Assembly (NCBI GenBank): GCA_016928975.1
Contig: JAFGJR010000095.1
Coordinates: 1-41,662, forward strand
Length of the DNA: 41,662 nucleotides
Origin: Sedimentisphaerales bacterium
Lineage (GTDB): Bacteria; Planctomycetota; Phycisphaerae; Sedimentisphaerales; SG8-4
Direction: 5' to 3'
Under the pieces are notes generated by a model, which saw only the letters and a program-made list of their open reading frames with translations, had not been told where the DNA came from and searched no databases. Positions 9,248 through 18,110 of this stretch are shown here, piece by piece; position 1 is the first letter of the stretch; every line of letters starts with the position of its first letter. The translations under genes and the position numbers were made by a program.

Positions 9248-9874
9248 ATGCAGAAAAACGCACAGGCAGCAGAACAGGACGGGGACTTGGCGCATCCTCA
9301 AAACGTGAAGGTCGTTGCCACGCAAAGGTGTCGAACGCCTGTTGAGGACCAGGTCTTCTTGGTACGGCGTCTGCGGCATGGTGAGCACGCGGCGGCGGAA
9401 GAGCTGGTTGACAAGTGCTACGAGCGCATCTACCTGTTCATGCGGGCGATGGGCCACGACCGGCAGATTAGTGAGGATCTGACACAGGACACGTTCCTGC
9501 AGGCATGGCGCCATATCGGCCAGCTACGGGATGGCAGGGCCCTGAACGGCTGGCTGTTTCGCATCGCTGGGAATGTCTCGCGCCTTCACCGGCGAAGGCA
9601 CAAGCGAGAAGGACCCATCGGATCCGAGACGACCGAGGCGACGGACGGCGGAATCGACGGGTCGGAACAAGCTGGCGAGAAGGAGTTATTCGTTCGTCTG
9701 CGCCGGGCGGTAGCGGAACTGCCTTGGAAACTGCGGCAGGCCATTGTTCTGCATTATATGGAGCAACTGACCATTGCCGAAGCCGCTGAGGCGGCGCATG
9801 TGCGTCAAGGAACGCTCAAGAGCCGCCTCAACAGGGCCCTTGAAACTTTGAGGAGAGATCTGGCCGACGACTAG
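9248..9874 (+). CDS. ECF-type RNA polymerase sigma factor
   Basis: A 208-residue sigma-70-family protein of ECF architecture. After a variable 35-residue leader comes region 2 (about 38-110) with LVDKCYERIYLF, SEDLTQDTFLQAW and LFRIAGNV, then region 4 (about 150-205) with LPWKLRQAIVLHYMEQL, an AEAAEAAHV helix-turn-helix and GTLKSRLNRALETL. It would direct RNA polymerase to a small regulon. The next gene, 47 bases downstream, encodes a single-pass membrane protein that is probably co-transcribed and could be its anti-sigma partner. Confidence 0.92.
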   Translation: MQKNAQAAEQDGDLAHPQNVKVVATQRCRTPVEDQVFLVRRLRHGEHAAAEELVDKCYERIYLFMRAMGHDRQISEDLTQDTFLQAWRHIGQLRDGRALNGWLFRIAGNVSRLHRRRHKREGPIGSETTEATDGGIDGSEQAGEKELFVRLRRAVAELPWKLRQAIVLHYMEQLTIAEAAEAAHVRQGTLKSRLNRALETLRRDLADD

Positions 9875-9921
9875 AACGCCATAGAGAAGCCCGACCTGAG
9901 GGCCTACGAGGGAACAGCGCG

Positions 9922-10464
9922 ATGATTGGTGAGAAGAGAATTGAAGAGTTGCTGAATGCCCTCCGCGAGCGCGGGATCGAGAAGCCTCGACCAGAGTTGG
10001 GGCAGGCGATCAAAGGCCATATTCCGCACAGGTTGAGCGTGCATGGGCTGGACACGATCAGCATTATCGTTGACCTGCGTATCAGTCGGCTCGCGGCGGC
10101 GGCCGTGATTCTGCTGGTCGTATTCCTGGCCGGCAGCTTCTTTGGCGGTCACGAAGGCATGACTGGCGGAGTCTACGAGAACGGCAAGTTCTTGCTCAAG
10201 TATGCTTTGGGCGGCAGCGAGGCCAATCGAAGCGGGATATTGGAAGGGCTGTCGATCTACCGCGACAATCTCCTGGCCGAAGGAAAGGAAGTCGTCTACT
10301 ATGGCGACAGCGCGAAGATCAATGATCCGTACTCCATTCTGATGCACTGGAAGCAGTCGGAGGACCGATACGGCGTGATCTTTGGTGATTTCTCGGCACG
10401 AACGGTCAGTGCCAAGACCTTGATCCGGCTCCAGGCCCATATGTTGAAAGATCAAGGCAGGTGA
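9922..10464 (+). CDS. single-pass membrane protein, possible anti-sigma partner
   Basis: A 180-residue protein that I do not recognise from a named family. Residues 1-50 are cytoplasmic and charged, a single membrane segment follows (about 53-73, AAAAVILLVVFLAGSFF), and the remaining residues would lie outside the membrane. A gene of this topology straight after an ECF sigma gene is the usual position for an anti-sigma factor. However, there is no zinc-binding H-x3-C-x2-C anti-sigma motif, so the role is inferred from context only. GGGA lies 9-12 bases before the ATG. Confidence 0.65.
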   Translation: MIGEKRIEELLNALRERGIEKPRPELGQAIKGHIPHRLSVHGLDTISIIVDLRISRLAAAAVILLVVFLAGSFFGGHEGMTGGVYENGKFLLKYALGGSEANRSGILEGLSIYRDNLLAEGKEVVYYGDSAKINDPYSILMHWKQSEDRYGVIFGDFSARTVSAKTLIRLQAHMLKDQGR

Positions 10465-10541
10465 TCCCTTCTAACACGGTGGCGTTCGTTATCGCTTCTG
10501 GATGAACGAAAAGTCGCTCGCTGGAAGCACGTCGGTCTCGG

Positions 10542-11120
10542 TCAATAGATGATCGCCGTGGCTTCTTCGATCTTCCGCACCACCTCGTTCGTATCGGAGG
10601 GATTCGCGACATAACCGTCGAAGCCCTTCTGCATCAGCGCCATCGTTTCGTGCGCACTCAGGTGGTTGCCCAGAGCGATTACCTTCGTGGTTTCGAATTC
10701 CTCGTTCGCACGGATACTCTTGCAGATGCCGTGTGCATCGATTCCGTTGGCCAACAGATTGACGAGCACCACGTGCGGCGAGAACCTCTGGATGACCGCA
10801 CCGGCGTCGAAGCTGGTGCAGGCGGTCTGAACTTCGTAATGGCCCTTGCCTATAAGGCCATCGATTAGCGGGGCGTGGCCGTTGGATTCGTGATCGACAA
10901 CCAGGACCCTGATCTTGCCTGCCGACACGCTCTCCGTCGGCATGTTGTTGGCCTTCATGAAGCGGACCAGCTCGTTGAGCGGGATGCGTCGATCCTTGCT
11001 GCCGGGGATGCGGTACCCCTTGAGCTGCCCGGAGTCAAACCATTTGGAAACCGTTCGTGGGGCGACGTTGCAGATGCGAGCCACGTCTCCGGTCGTCAGC
11101 ACGTTCTTGCCTTTTGCCAT
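10542..11120 (-). CDS. helix-turn-helix protein with degenerate receiver domain
   Basis: A 192-residue regulator. Residues 8-58 form an excisionase/MerR-like helix-turn-helix (LTTGDVARICNVAPRTVSKW, then GYRIPGSKDRRIPL). Residues about 69-190 have the fold pattern of a response-regulator receiver. The active site is damaged: the acidic pocket reads VVDHE, the phospho-acceptor Asp is replaced by N121 (VVLVNLL), and the conserved Lys-Pro is N173-P174. Phosphorelay control is therefore unlikely. I prefer the ATG at 11120 over one at 11183, because the conserved domain begins right there and the extra 21 residues are low-complexity and basic. It converges with the sigma/anti-sigma-like pair and stands alone. 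Confidence 0.85.
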   Translation of the reverse strand: MAKGKNVLTTGDVARICNVAPRTVSKWFDSGQLKGYRIPGSKDRRIPLNELVRFMKANNMPTESVSAGKIRVLVVDHESNGHAPLIDGLIGKGHYEVQTACTSFDAGAVIQRFSPHVVLVNLLANGIDAHGICKSIRANEEFETTKVIALGNHLSAHETMALMQKGFDGYVANPSDTNEVVRKIEEATAIIY

Positions 11121-11400
11121 CGCTGGATTCCTGTATCTGTGAACCTGTGCCCTTTTCTTCTTCGGCCCGCGAGCCGGCGGCATTTAGCGAAGCCGCGAGA
11201 ATTCCCCAATCAGAGCCTGTCGTCGATGGTTTGGGCAGTAGCGAGTCCCATAATTCGATAGCCGCGTTCGGCGGGTCTCGCAGGACGATTACACCTTGTC
11301 TTGAGACTTCCAGGGCACCGGGAAATCTTTTTCATTTGTGTGGTTGGCCGCTTAGAATGGCCCCTTGGACCTGGCCCTTGAGAAATATGAGGAGACCGCG

Positions 11401-12522
11401 ATGCGGATTCATTTGTCACGGCCCGACATCACCGAAAAGGAGATTCAGAGCGTGGTGGAGGTGCTTCGCAGCCCCAACCTCTCGTTAGGGCCCAAGCTGA
11501 ACGAGTTCGAGGAGGCGTTCGCCCGCTACCTGGGTCGAGAGCGAGCCGTAGCGGTGAACAGCGGCACGAGCGGGTTGTTCCTGAGTCTCCTGGCCCTCGG
11601 GATCGGTGAGGGCGATGAAGTGATCACCACTCCCTTCACATTCATTGCCTCTGCGACGTCGATCATGATGACTGGGGCCAAGCCTGTCTTCGTCGACATT
11701 GACCCGGTCAGTCTGAACATTGATGCGGGACGAATCGAGGCTGCTATCACAGACCGGACGAAAGCGATTCTTCCCGTGGAGATATTCGCGAATCCCGCCG
11801 GGTTTGATGAGGTCTGCCGGGTAGCCGAGCGGCATCGGCTGGCTGTCGTGGAGGATAGCTGCGAGGCTTTGGGTTCGGCGCTGCACAGCAGGAAGGCCGG
11901 GACTTTCGGCACGCTGAGCGTTTTCGGCTTCTATCCGAACAAACAGATTACCACGGGCGAAGGGGGCATGATCGTTACCGACGAGAACACCCTCGCCGAC
12001 CTGTGCGTTTCCCTTCGCAACCAGGGTCGTGGCCGAGAGGGCGGCTGGCTGGCGCACGAACGGCTGGGATACAACTTCCGACTCAGTGACATCAACTGCG
12101 CGCTTGGCCTGGTCCAGCTTTCGCGGATCGGCGAGATCAAGGCCGGACGCCGTCAGGTGGCCGCGTGGTATCAGGAAGTGCTAGCCGACGAAGACCGGCT
12201 CGTCGTGCCGGCCGCAGCGGCCGGTTGTGACGTGAGCTGGTTCGTGTTCGTCGTCCTGCTGGCGGAGCGGTTCGGTATCGAGCAGCGTAGCCGCCTGCTG
12301 GTGCAGATGAAGCAGCAGGGTATCCAGGTAGGTGACTACTTCCCTCCGGTGCACTTGCAGCCCTTCATGGTAGAGCGTTTCGGCTACAAGAAGGGGGACT
12401 TCCCCGTTGCCGAGTCCATTAGCGAACGCACGGTTGCCTTGCCGTTCCACACCCGCCTGACGCAGGACGAGGTGGCTATTGTCTGCGGAGTCCTGAAAGG
12501 TGTCCTCGACGCCGGTCTGTAG
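11401..12522 (+). CDS. DegT/DnrJ/EryC1/StrS-family aminotransferase
   Basis: A 373-residue PLP-dependent sugar aminotransferase-type enzyme. NSGTSGLFLSLLALGIGEGDEVITTPFTFIA (positions 53-83; cofactor phosphate and ring contacts), VFVDID, VEDSCEALG (150-158) and FYPNKQITTGEGG, with K181 as the PLP-forming Lys, are intact. Family members aminate nucleotide-linked ketosugars for surface glycans or secondary metabolites. The substrate cannot be told from sequence, and no other sugar-nucleotide gene is adjacent. The start at 11401 is preferred over an in-frame ATG at 11365, since GAGGAG lies about 7 bases upstream and the family N-terminus (I-x-L-SRPDI) begins here. Confidence 0.92.
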   Translation: MRIHLSRPDITEKEIQSVVEVLRSPNLSLGPKLNEFEEAFARYLGRERAVAVNSGTSGLFLSLLALGIGEGDEVITTPFTFIASATSIMMTGAKPVFVDIDPVSLNIDAGRIEAAITDRTKAILPVEIFANPAGFDEVCRVAERHRLAVVEDSCEALGSALHSRKAGTFGTLSVFGFYPNKQITTGEGGMIVTDENTLADLCVSLRNQGRGREGGWLAHERLGYNFRLSDINCALGLVQLSRIGEIKAGRRQVAAWYQEVLADEDRLVVPAAAAGCDVSWFVFVVLLAERFGIEQRSRLLVQMKQQGIQVGDYFPPVHLQPFMVERFGYKKGDFPVAESISERTVALPFHTRLTQDEVAIVCGVLKGVLDAGL

Positions 12523-12694
12523 TCTGGGGTGGCGATAATCCCGCGGGTCCGGCCCTCCGTCTCACGCTGCTCATCCTACGGATTTCCCATTTGCACATCG
12601 GAATCTTAGTCTCAATTATTTATGTGAGGCGTGTGAAGAAACGGCTGGAGCTGGCCGGTCAAATCCTGGGACGGAAGGGGGGAACACCCAGAAC

Positions 12695-12955
12695 ATGGGC
12701 TGGAGAACGAAATTCGTCTTCATGCTGATCGTGTATTTTGCTGGCTTCGCGACGGCTATCTACTGTCTCGCACCCGCACCGGAGCGCGCGGCAGGGAAGT
12801 CTGCCGGGCCGACTTTGATGAAGTCGGATGAATTCGCCAAATCTGTCAATTCCGGTTTGCACAAGGCCATAGACTTCAGCAAGGAGGCAGCCGTGCGAGC
12901 AGCGCAGATGATGCGCGAAAAGATCGACGAGGCCAAATCCGAGCCGGATAGATAA
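12695..12955 (+). CDS. small membrane-anchored protein, unknown function
   Basis: An 86-residue protein. Residues about 7-25 (FVFMLIVYFAGFATAIYCL) form an uncleaved signal anchor or a signal peptide. The remainder is hydrophilic and probably helical (MMREKIDEAKSEPDR at the end). AAGGGGGG lies about 12 bases before the ATG. No recognised family. It stands alone between the aminotransferase and the kinase gene. Confidence 0.65.
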   Translation: MGWRTKFVFMLIVYFAGFATAIYCLAPAPERAAGKSAGPTLMKSDEFAKSVNSGLHKAIDFSKEAAVRAAQMMREKIDEAKSEPDR

Positions 12956-13053
12956 ATGCGCACCACATAGATTCGCCGAGGGCAGCTACAGTCGACTCTG
13001 GAAGGGGGCGATCCAGGGTCCTTCGGAGGGGGGCGTTGCCCGTAAGCATCGAT

Positions 13054-13082
13054 AGGCCGCGGGTCGGGGAGACCCGCGGCCT
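13054..13082. terminator. perfect GC-rich hairpin, terminator-like
   Basis: AGGCCGCGGGTC, loop GGGGA, GACCCGCGGCCT: 12 perfect base pairs, about 100 bases after the small-protein gene. There is no T-run on either side, so it may end transcription by a U-less mechanism or have another role. Confidence 0.5.
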
Positions 13083-13360
13083 CCGATCATCATCGGCAGA
13101 ATCGCCTGCGTGCGGGCCGCATCTCCCCCAGGGCCGCGGCATCACTCCGCATCACCAGGCTTCAAACCAACGATACCTACCCTGCCTCAGCCACCGTCTG
13201 CGCCGGCATATCCGCGAATGGGGCGAACGAGAATCTGGGCATGGCGAGTCGCAGATCGAGGAGCCGGCGCGCAGGTCGCAACAGGATACTTGCAGTGCCA
13301 CTGGCCAGAGGCGCGTCTGACGGGACCTTTCGCCGGCAGACTGTAGACGAGAAAACGATG

Positions 13361-13388
13361 TTGTCGGTGGTGGATGAGTGGGTATAAT
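13361..13388 (+). promoter_or_regulatory. promoter of the kinase-TPR gene
   Basis: TTGTCG (13361-13366), 16 bases, perfect TATAAT (13383-13388); the ATG at 13421 is 33 bases downstream, leaving room for a short leader with GGGAGA. Confidence 0.6.
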
Positions 13389-13420
13389 CCGGCCGGTCTT
13401 TGTGGTGCCTGGGAGAACAC

Positions 13421-16288
13421 ATGTGCGACGGTGAAAAGAGCGCTGGCGGACAGCGTGTGGAGCCTGAAGGGCTTCCGACGGTCGGTTATGGCGGTTCTGC
13501 CATTGGGCCCGGGGCGCAGATCGGTCCGTACAAGCTGCTGCGCATTCTGGGCGAAGGCGGCTACGGGATCGTGTACCTGGCCGAACAGCAGCGGCCGGTC
13601 AAGCGCCGGGTGGCGCTGAAGGTCATCAAGCCGGGCATGGACACCAAGCAGGTGATCGCCCGCTTTGAGGCGGAGCGCCAGGCCCTGGCGCTGCTCGACC
13701 ACCCCAACATCGCTCACGTCCTAAACGCGGGCGCGACCGACGCGGGGCGGCCTTACTTCGCGATGGAATACGTCAAAGGCGTGCCGATCACCGAGCACTG
13801 CGACCGATACAGGCTGACGATCAAGGAACGGCTGGCACTTTTCCTCGCGGTCTGTGAAGCCGTTCAGCACGCCCACCAGAAGGGAATCATCCACCGCGAC
13901 ATCAAACCGTCGAATATCCTCGTTTCCTTCGAGGAACAACGGGCGCTCGCCAAGGTGATCGACTTTGGCATCGCCAAGGCGATCGGCCAGCCCCTGACTG
14001 ATCGGACCCTGTGCACCGAGCGGGGTCAACTGGTCGGCACGCTCGAATACATGAGTCCCGAGCAGGCCGAGATGACCAGTCAGGATATCGACACGCGTTC
14101 GGACATTTACTCACTTGGCGTCGTCCTCTATGAGCTCCTGACGGGAATGTTGCCGTTCGAGAGCAGCACCTTGCGCGAGGGAGGCGCGGACCATTTGCGG
14201 CAGGTCATCCGCGAGCAGGATCCCAAGGCTCCGAGTACACGTGTCAGTCACCTGACGGAAGAGGACGGCACGCGAATTGCCGATCGGCGTCGCAGCGACG
14301 CCGGCGCGCTGCATCGCAGGCTTCGCGGCGACCTGGATTGGATTACGCTCAAGGCGATGGAGAAGGACAGGGCCCGCCGCTATGGCTCGGCGGGCGAACT
14401 CGCTGCCGACATCCGGCGGCATCTGAATGACGAGCCGGTGACGGCCGGACCGCCCAGCACTCTCTACCGCGTGTGTAAGTACGTGCGCCGGCATCGGGCG
14501 CTGACCACCGGTCTGGCGGCGGTGTTCCTCGTATTCCTGGCAGGTATGGCGGGGATCATGGTCTTCGCCGTCAAAGCGGATCGGCAAGCCCGCACGGCCC
14601 AGGCAGTCGTGGATTTCGTGGATCAGGACCTTCTCGGCTCGGTAGCTCTCCAGCAGGCCATGAGTCAGGAGGTGACCGTCCGCTCGATTCTCGACGCGGC
14701 GTCGAACCGGCTGGAGGGCAGATTTGCCGACAGACCTCTAGTCGAAGCCGCCATCCGCCTGACGCTGGGCAAGACCTACATTGAATTGGGCGACTGCCGG
14801 CAAGCTGAACCCCATGTGAAACGCGCCTACGACATTCGTCGCAGGGAGTTGGGCGACAACGATCCCCTCACGTTGACCTCGATGGCCCAGCTTGGACGGT
14901 TGTACTGGATGAGAGCTCGGTACCCAGAGGCCGAACCCTTGCTGACCCGTGCTCTAGAGTTCCAGCGACGCATCCTGGGAGCCGACCATCTCGACACGGT
15001 GGAGACCAGTGTCTGGCTGGGCCGGCTCTACACGGAGATATGCAGGCCGGAGTTGCCGGAGAAGGCGGAGACACTGCTGAACGAGGCACGGGAATCGAGC
15101 CACCGCCTGTTTGGTGGGAATAGCCCGCTTGGCCTGGAAGCAGGGTACGGTCTTGCCTTCCTGCACGTCATGGTCGAAGGGAAGTTCGAGGAGGCGGAGC
15201 CCGCATTCGGCAAAGGCTGGGAGATCGCGAAGGAGCAGTTGGGAGAAGGGCACCGACTGACGTGCCAGTTCATGGTCATGCTCGCCTTGTTCAAAGCATC
15301 GAACGGCTGGTTCGACGAGGCCGAGGACCTTGCGCGGAAGGCATTAGCCATGAATCGCCGGGTTCTGGGCGAGGAGCATCCGGATACGCTGAACGCCATG
15401 TGTACGCTCGGAGTGGTCTATGCTCTGCGGAACGATCTGGAAGACGCTGAACCTCTGCTGGAGCCCGGGATTGCACGTTTGCGGATTGTCTTGGGGGAAG
15501 GACAAGGGATGCAACTCTTCTACTCGCGATGGCTCGCCGGCCTTTACTTGTCTCAACGCCGCTATCAGGAAGCCCAAGAGGTGCTCGAGAGAATCATGAC
15601 AGAGGGAGGACCCGTGCTGGGAGACGATCACATTCTCTTGACACTGGCCCGGATGAACATATTGACCCTGTACGCCATGCAGGAGAAGGGTGAAGAGCTT
15701 GAGAACTGGTCTGCGCAAGAGATCCGCGAACTCCAGCGCAAACCCGGTCACAGCGATCTGGCGGAAGCCGACATGCGAAACGCGCTGGCGTGGATACAGG
15801 CAACGTACCCGTCGCCTGCGGTGCGAAATGGGCCCGAGGCGGAGGCGAACGCCACCATCGCCTGCGGGTTGACCGGACGGAACAATCCCCTCTACCTGGA
15901 TACGTTGGCGGCGGCTCATGCAGAGGCCGGCCATTTCGAGACTGCCGCCGCGCAGGAGCAGAACGCCATTGATCTCTGCGCGAAGTTGGGCAGCAGTGGC
16001 GTCCCTGCTGGGGTCGACCTTCTGCGTTACCACTTGAAGAGATTCAAGGCGCAGCAGGCAGTCCGCGAGGGGACCCTCACCGGTCCCGCCCGGCAGAGAG
16101 TCGCGCAGAAAAGGTACGAGGCAGCAGAGCAGGAACTTGCCGCAGCGATGAAGGTAGCACAACGCTATCTCGGTGAAACGCACCCAGAGACTCGGGGCTG
16201 CATTCTGGGATTCATCGAATTGTACGAAGCTTGGAGCAAACCCGAGGAGGCCGAGAAATGGCGAGCGAAACTGCCAACCGATGAATAG
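13421..16288 (+). CDS. Ser/Thr protein kinase with transmembrane segment and TPR arm
   Basis: A 955-residue Hanks-type kinase. The catalytic domain (about 35-310) holds ILGEGGYGIVY (Gly loop), VALKVIKPG (ATP-anchoring Lys), HRDIKPSN (about 157) and DFGIAKA (about 181), all intact. A membrane segment follows near 360-385 (LAAVFLVFLAGMAGIMVF). The rest (about 410-955) is a run of tetratricopeptide repeats with the A-x-PLL-x-A-L and R-x-x-LG-x-x-HP-x-TL pattern of this planctomycete kinase family. The TPR arm is probably the sensing or scaffold part. GGGAGA lies 5 bases before the ATG at 13421; an upstream in-frame TTG is less likely. A convergent FHA-domain gene lies directly downstream and could read its phospho-Thr marks. 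Confidence 0.93.
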   Translation: MCDGEKSAGGQRVEPEGLPTVGYGGSAIGPGAQIGPYKLLRILGEGGYGIVYLAEQQRPVKRRVALKVIKPGMDTKQVIARFEAERQALALLDHPNIAHVLNAGATDAGRPYFAMEYVKGVPITEHCDRYRLTIKERLALFLAVCEAVQHAHQKGIIHRDIKPSNILVSFEEQRALAKVIDFGIAKAIGQPLTDRTLCTERGQLVGTLEYMSPEQAEMTSQDIDTRSDIYSLGVVLYELLTGMLPFESSTLREGGADHLRQVIREQDPKAPSTRVSHLTEEDGTRIADRRRSDAGALHRRLRGDLDWITLKAMEKDRARRYGSAGELAADIRRHLNDEPVTAGPPSTLYRVCKYVRRHRALTTGLAAVFLVFLAGMAGIMVFAVKADRQARTAQAVVDFVDQDLLGSVALQQAMSQEVTVRSILDAASNRLEGRFADRPLVEAAIRLTLGKTYIELGDCRQAEPHVKRAYDIRRRELGDNDPLTLTSMAQLGRLYWMRARYPEAEPLLTRALEFQRRILGADHLDTVETSVWLGRLYTEICRPELPEKAETLLNEARESSHRLFGGNSPLGLEAGYGLAFLHVMVEGKFEEAEPAFGKGWEIAKEQLGEGHRLTCQFMVMLALFKASNGWFDEAEDLARKALAMNRRVLGEEHPDTLNAMCTLGVVYALRNDLEDAEPLLEPGIARLRIVLGEGQGMQLFYSRWLAGLYLSQRRYQEAQEVLERIMTEGGPVLGDDHILLTLARMNILTLYAMQEKGEELENWSAQEIRELQRKPGHSDLAEADMRNALAWIQATYPSPAVRNGPEAEANATIACGLTGRNNPLYLDTLAAAHAEAGHFETAAAQEQNAIDLCAKLGSSGVPAGVDLLRYHLKRFKAQQAVREGTLTGPARQRVAQKRYEAAEQELAAAMKVAQRYLGETHPETRGCILGFIELYEAWSKPEEAEKWRAKLPTDE

Positions 16289-16295
16289 CAGGAGG

Positions 16296-16310
16296 GTCGC
16301 CTTTGGCGAC
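16296..16310 (+). terminator. short hairpin after the kinase gene
   Basis: GTCGCC, loop TTT, GGCGAC, 8 bases after the kinase stop codon. No T-run; weak candidate. Confidence 0.25.
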
Positions 16311-16385
16311 TGAGATTGTGCCGCCGGCGAACCTGTCTTTGTCTGAGTACACGCGCTTGAAGTATCCGAAGCCCTCGTTACACCG

Positions 16386-16757
16386 CTACTCCAGGCGGGT
16401 CACACGGGACCTTTCGCCGACCTTCTTGTAGTGGGACAGGGCGCTTTCGCGGTCGGAGAAATCTCCGTTGGTGAATAGCAGGGTGGTCTGGCCGACGACG
16501 ATCTCATCTCCTTCGACAAGCGGCGTGGGCTGGGAAATCCGCCCGTGATTGATGAAGACGCCGTGGCGGCTGTCCATGTCTTCAGCTTCGTACCGGTCCT
16601 TGGCCTCATCGAACCGGATGCGCAGGTGCTTGCGCGAGACCAGATCGTCCAGCAGTTGCAGTGGCAGGTTCTCTGCCCGGCCGATCACGCTGGTCCGCCG
16701 CCCGAGGGGCAAGAATTCTCCTTGCTGTTTGCCCGACGTCACGATGATTGACGCCAT
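16386..16757 (-). CDS. FHA-domain phosphothreonine-binding protein
   Basis: A 123-residue protein consisting almost entirely of one forkhead-associated domain (about 18-100): RRTSVIGRAENLPLQL, VSRKHLRIRF with the Ser-Arg-x-x-His core, DSRHGVFINHGRI and LVEGDEIVVGQTTLLF. FHA domains bind phosphothreonine peptides. The short C-terminus (SHYKKVGERS) is charged. The ATG at 16757 has GGGAGG 7 bases upstream and is preferred over the ATG at 16772. The convergent neighbour is a Ser/Thr kinase, a natural partner, though this is inferred only from position. Confidence 0.92.
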   Translation of the reverse strand: MASIIVTSGKQQGEFLPLGRRTSVIGRAENLPLQLLDDLVSRKHLRIRFDEAKDRYEAEDMDSRHGVFINHGRISQPTPLVEGDEIVVGQTTLLFTNGDFSDRESALSHYKKVGERSRVTRLE

Positions 16758-16811
16758 CAGCGCACCTCCCATTCCAAGGGTTAGCAGCGTTCTTCTGCGT
16801 ATGCAGTTGCC

Positions 16812-16839
16812 ATCTTAGCGTCTGGTCGCTGAAAGTCAA
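16812..16839 (-). promoter_or_regulatory. FHA gene promoter
   Basis: Minus-strand TTGACT (16834-16839), 16 bases, TAAGAT (16812-16817), about 55 bases before the FHA start codon. Confidence 0.5.
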
Positions 16840-16865
16840 CTGTGCAGCTTGGACGCGCGGTGCGG

Positions 16866-18110
16866 CTACTCGATCTCTCGGGGCAGGCCGTAAGAGCCGT
16901 GGACGACGCAGGAGGCGGTGTCTCCCAACCGGCGGAATTGGACGATCATCTGCTGCTCCGCTTTTTTGCCGTTCTTCAGTCTGACGGTGGTTGGTACTGC
17001 CACGATGGGACCAAGCACGGAGCGTCCGGTTTTGCTGATCTGACCGATTTCCAGAATCTCCACTATGCGGTCGTCCTTGTTCGGCCTGAAGACGATTTCT
17101 CGCAGGAATTTGTCACCCCAGTTGCGACACAGGGGGGCGAGGCTCTTGAGCTTGTCCAGGTCTTGATCCACGATTGCCTGGTACATCGTTCGTACGACCT
17201 TCTCGGCCGCCTCCTGCTGCGTCAGGCCTTCGGCTGAGATCCCGTCCTGAGGATTGCCCAGAGCGCCCACGGTGTCGTCCGGGATCTGCAGCGGCTTCTC
17301 GATGTGTTTCGCGTCGCCCGGGATGTGAACGTCGAAGACCTCAGCCGGCAGGTCCTCGTAGTAGACAATCTTGAAGGCATCGAAGCTCGGAGGTCCGGCT
17401 CGGTCCAGGTTCGCCCACTGCTTCATGGCCACCGGTAGCTTGCTGGCGGCGTCGAACTCGATGACCCAGGACTGGGCCCCGTGGACGTCGATCAGGCTGC
17501 ACATGAGCATCACGCGGTCGCGCCCGGTGGCGGGGTCTTTGCCGCGCACCACTTCGGCATTCTCGGCGGCGCTGAGCATCTCCAGCAACTCCGGCCCGAG
17601 CCACTGGGCCATGCCGACGGTAAGGGCGTGCTCATAGTAGACCGTGTTTTGGCTGGGCTCATAGTGATAAGTCGAGCCGTCTCTGGTCCACGTGATGGCG
17701 CCCTGACTGCCCCTGACGACAACGTCTGTGGATTGCGTCTTGGTGTCGTTGGCCCGCATCCAGATCTCGGCCGTGCCGCCTGGGAAAACCCCGGTCAGGT
17801 AGACGCAGTGGAAGTCCCTGAGGGCTTCAATGGCGTCTTCCCACGCCCAGGCCGGTTTCGTCAACCCGTCGAAAACGGTGACCGACAAGGCCGCTACAAC
17901 GATGACCGCCGCCGCGGCCAGCTTGCTTGTTCTGCTCGTCATGATTGTTCTCCATGTGGCACGGCCCCGTTGCGCCGTTCGCTGTTTCGTTCTGTGCATG
18001 GCTGTCAACGCATCTGCGAGCGACTTTGTGTCAGCCTCAGTGTCTTGCGGCGCGGGCAGGTGCTCCAGATACGCTTGCAGCAATCGTTCTGTGTCTTTGT
18101 CTTTGCTCAT
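16866..18110 (-). CDS. membrane anti-sigma-like protein paired with ECF sigma (copy A)
   Basis: A 414-residue protein. Residues 1-60 are cytoplasmic and charged, a membrane segment lies at about 63-82 (KLAAAAVIVVAALSVTVF), and a large external domain starts with a Trp-containing WAWEDAIEALRDF. The external part is beta-rich and resembles lipoprotein-localisation-like folds seen in such planctomycete proteins, but I cannot name a family with certainty. Its ATG overlaps the stop codon of the upstream sigma gene as ATGA, so translation is coupled and an anti-sigma role is likely. The C-terminal part (about 295-410) recurs in copy B at 23859: both have a (E)EA-x-x-x-V/L-x-R-x-MYQAI or QACQAMIDLDEAKLKSLA-type segment. 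Confidence 0.75.
   Translation of the reverse strand: MSKDKDTERLLQAYLEHLPAPQDTEADTKSLADALTAMHRTKQRTAQRGRATWRTIMTSRTSKLAAAAVIVVAALSVTVFDGLTKPAWAWEDAIEALRDFHCVYLTGVFPGGTAEIWMRANDTKTQSTDVVVRGSQGAITWTRDGSTYHYEPSQNTVYYEHALTVGMAQWLGPELLEMLSAAENAEVVRGKDPATGRDRVMLMCSLIDVHGAQSWVIEFDAASKLPVAMKQWANLDRAGPPSFDAFKIVYYEDLPAEVFDVHIPGDAKHIEKPLQIPDDTVGALGNPQDGISAEGLTQQEAAEKVVRTMYQAIVDQDLDKLKSLAPLCRNWGDKFLREIVFRPNKDDRIVEILEIGQISKTGRSVLGPIVAVPTTVRLKNGKKAEQQMIVQFRRLGDTASCVVHGSYGLPREIE

Larger units (their letters stand above)
12956..13420. other. 465-bp intergenic region with hairpin and kinase promoter
   Basis: No credible gene was found on either strand; the open frames here have no start context or recognisable motifs. 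It contains a perfect 12-bp hairpin (13054-13082) and a TTGTCG-16-TATAAT promoter (13361-13388) serving the kinase gene. The stretch 13083-13360 shows nothing I can name. Confidence 0.6.

Noticed and set aside
15344..16183. 279-codon minus-strand frame opposite the kinase TPR arm
   Set aside because: Shadow of the TPR repeats; no domain, no ribosome binding site.
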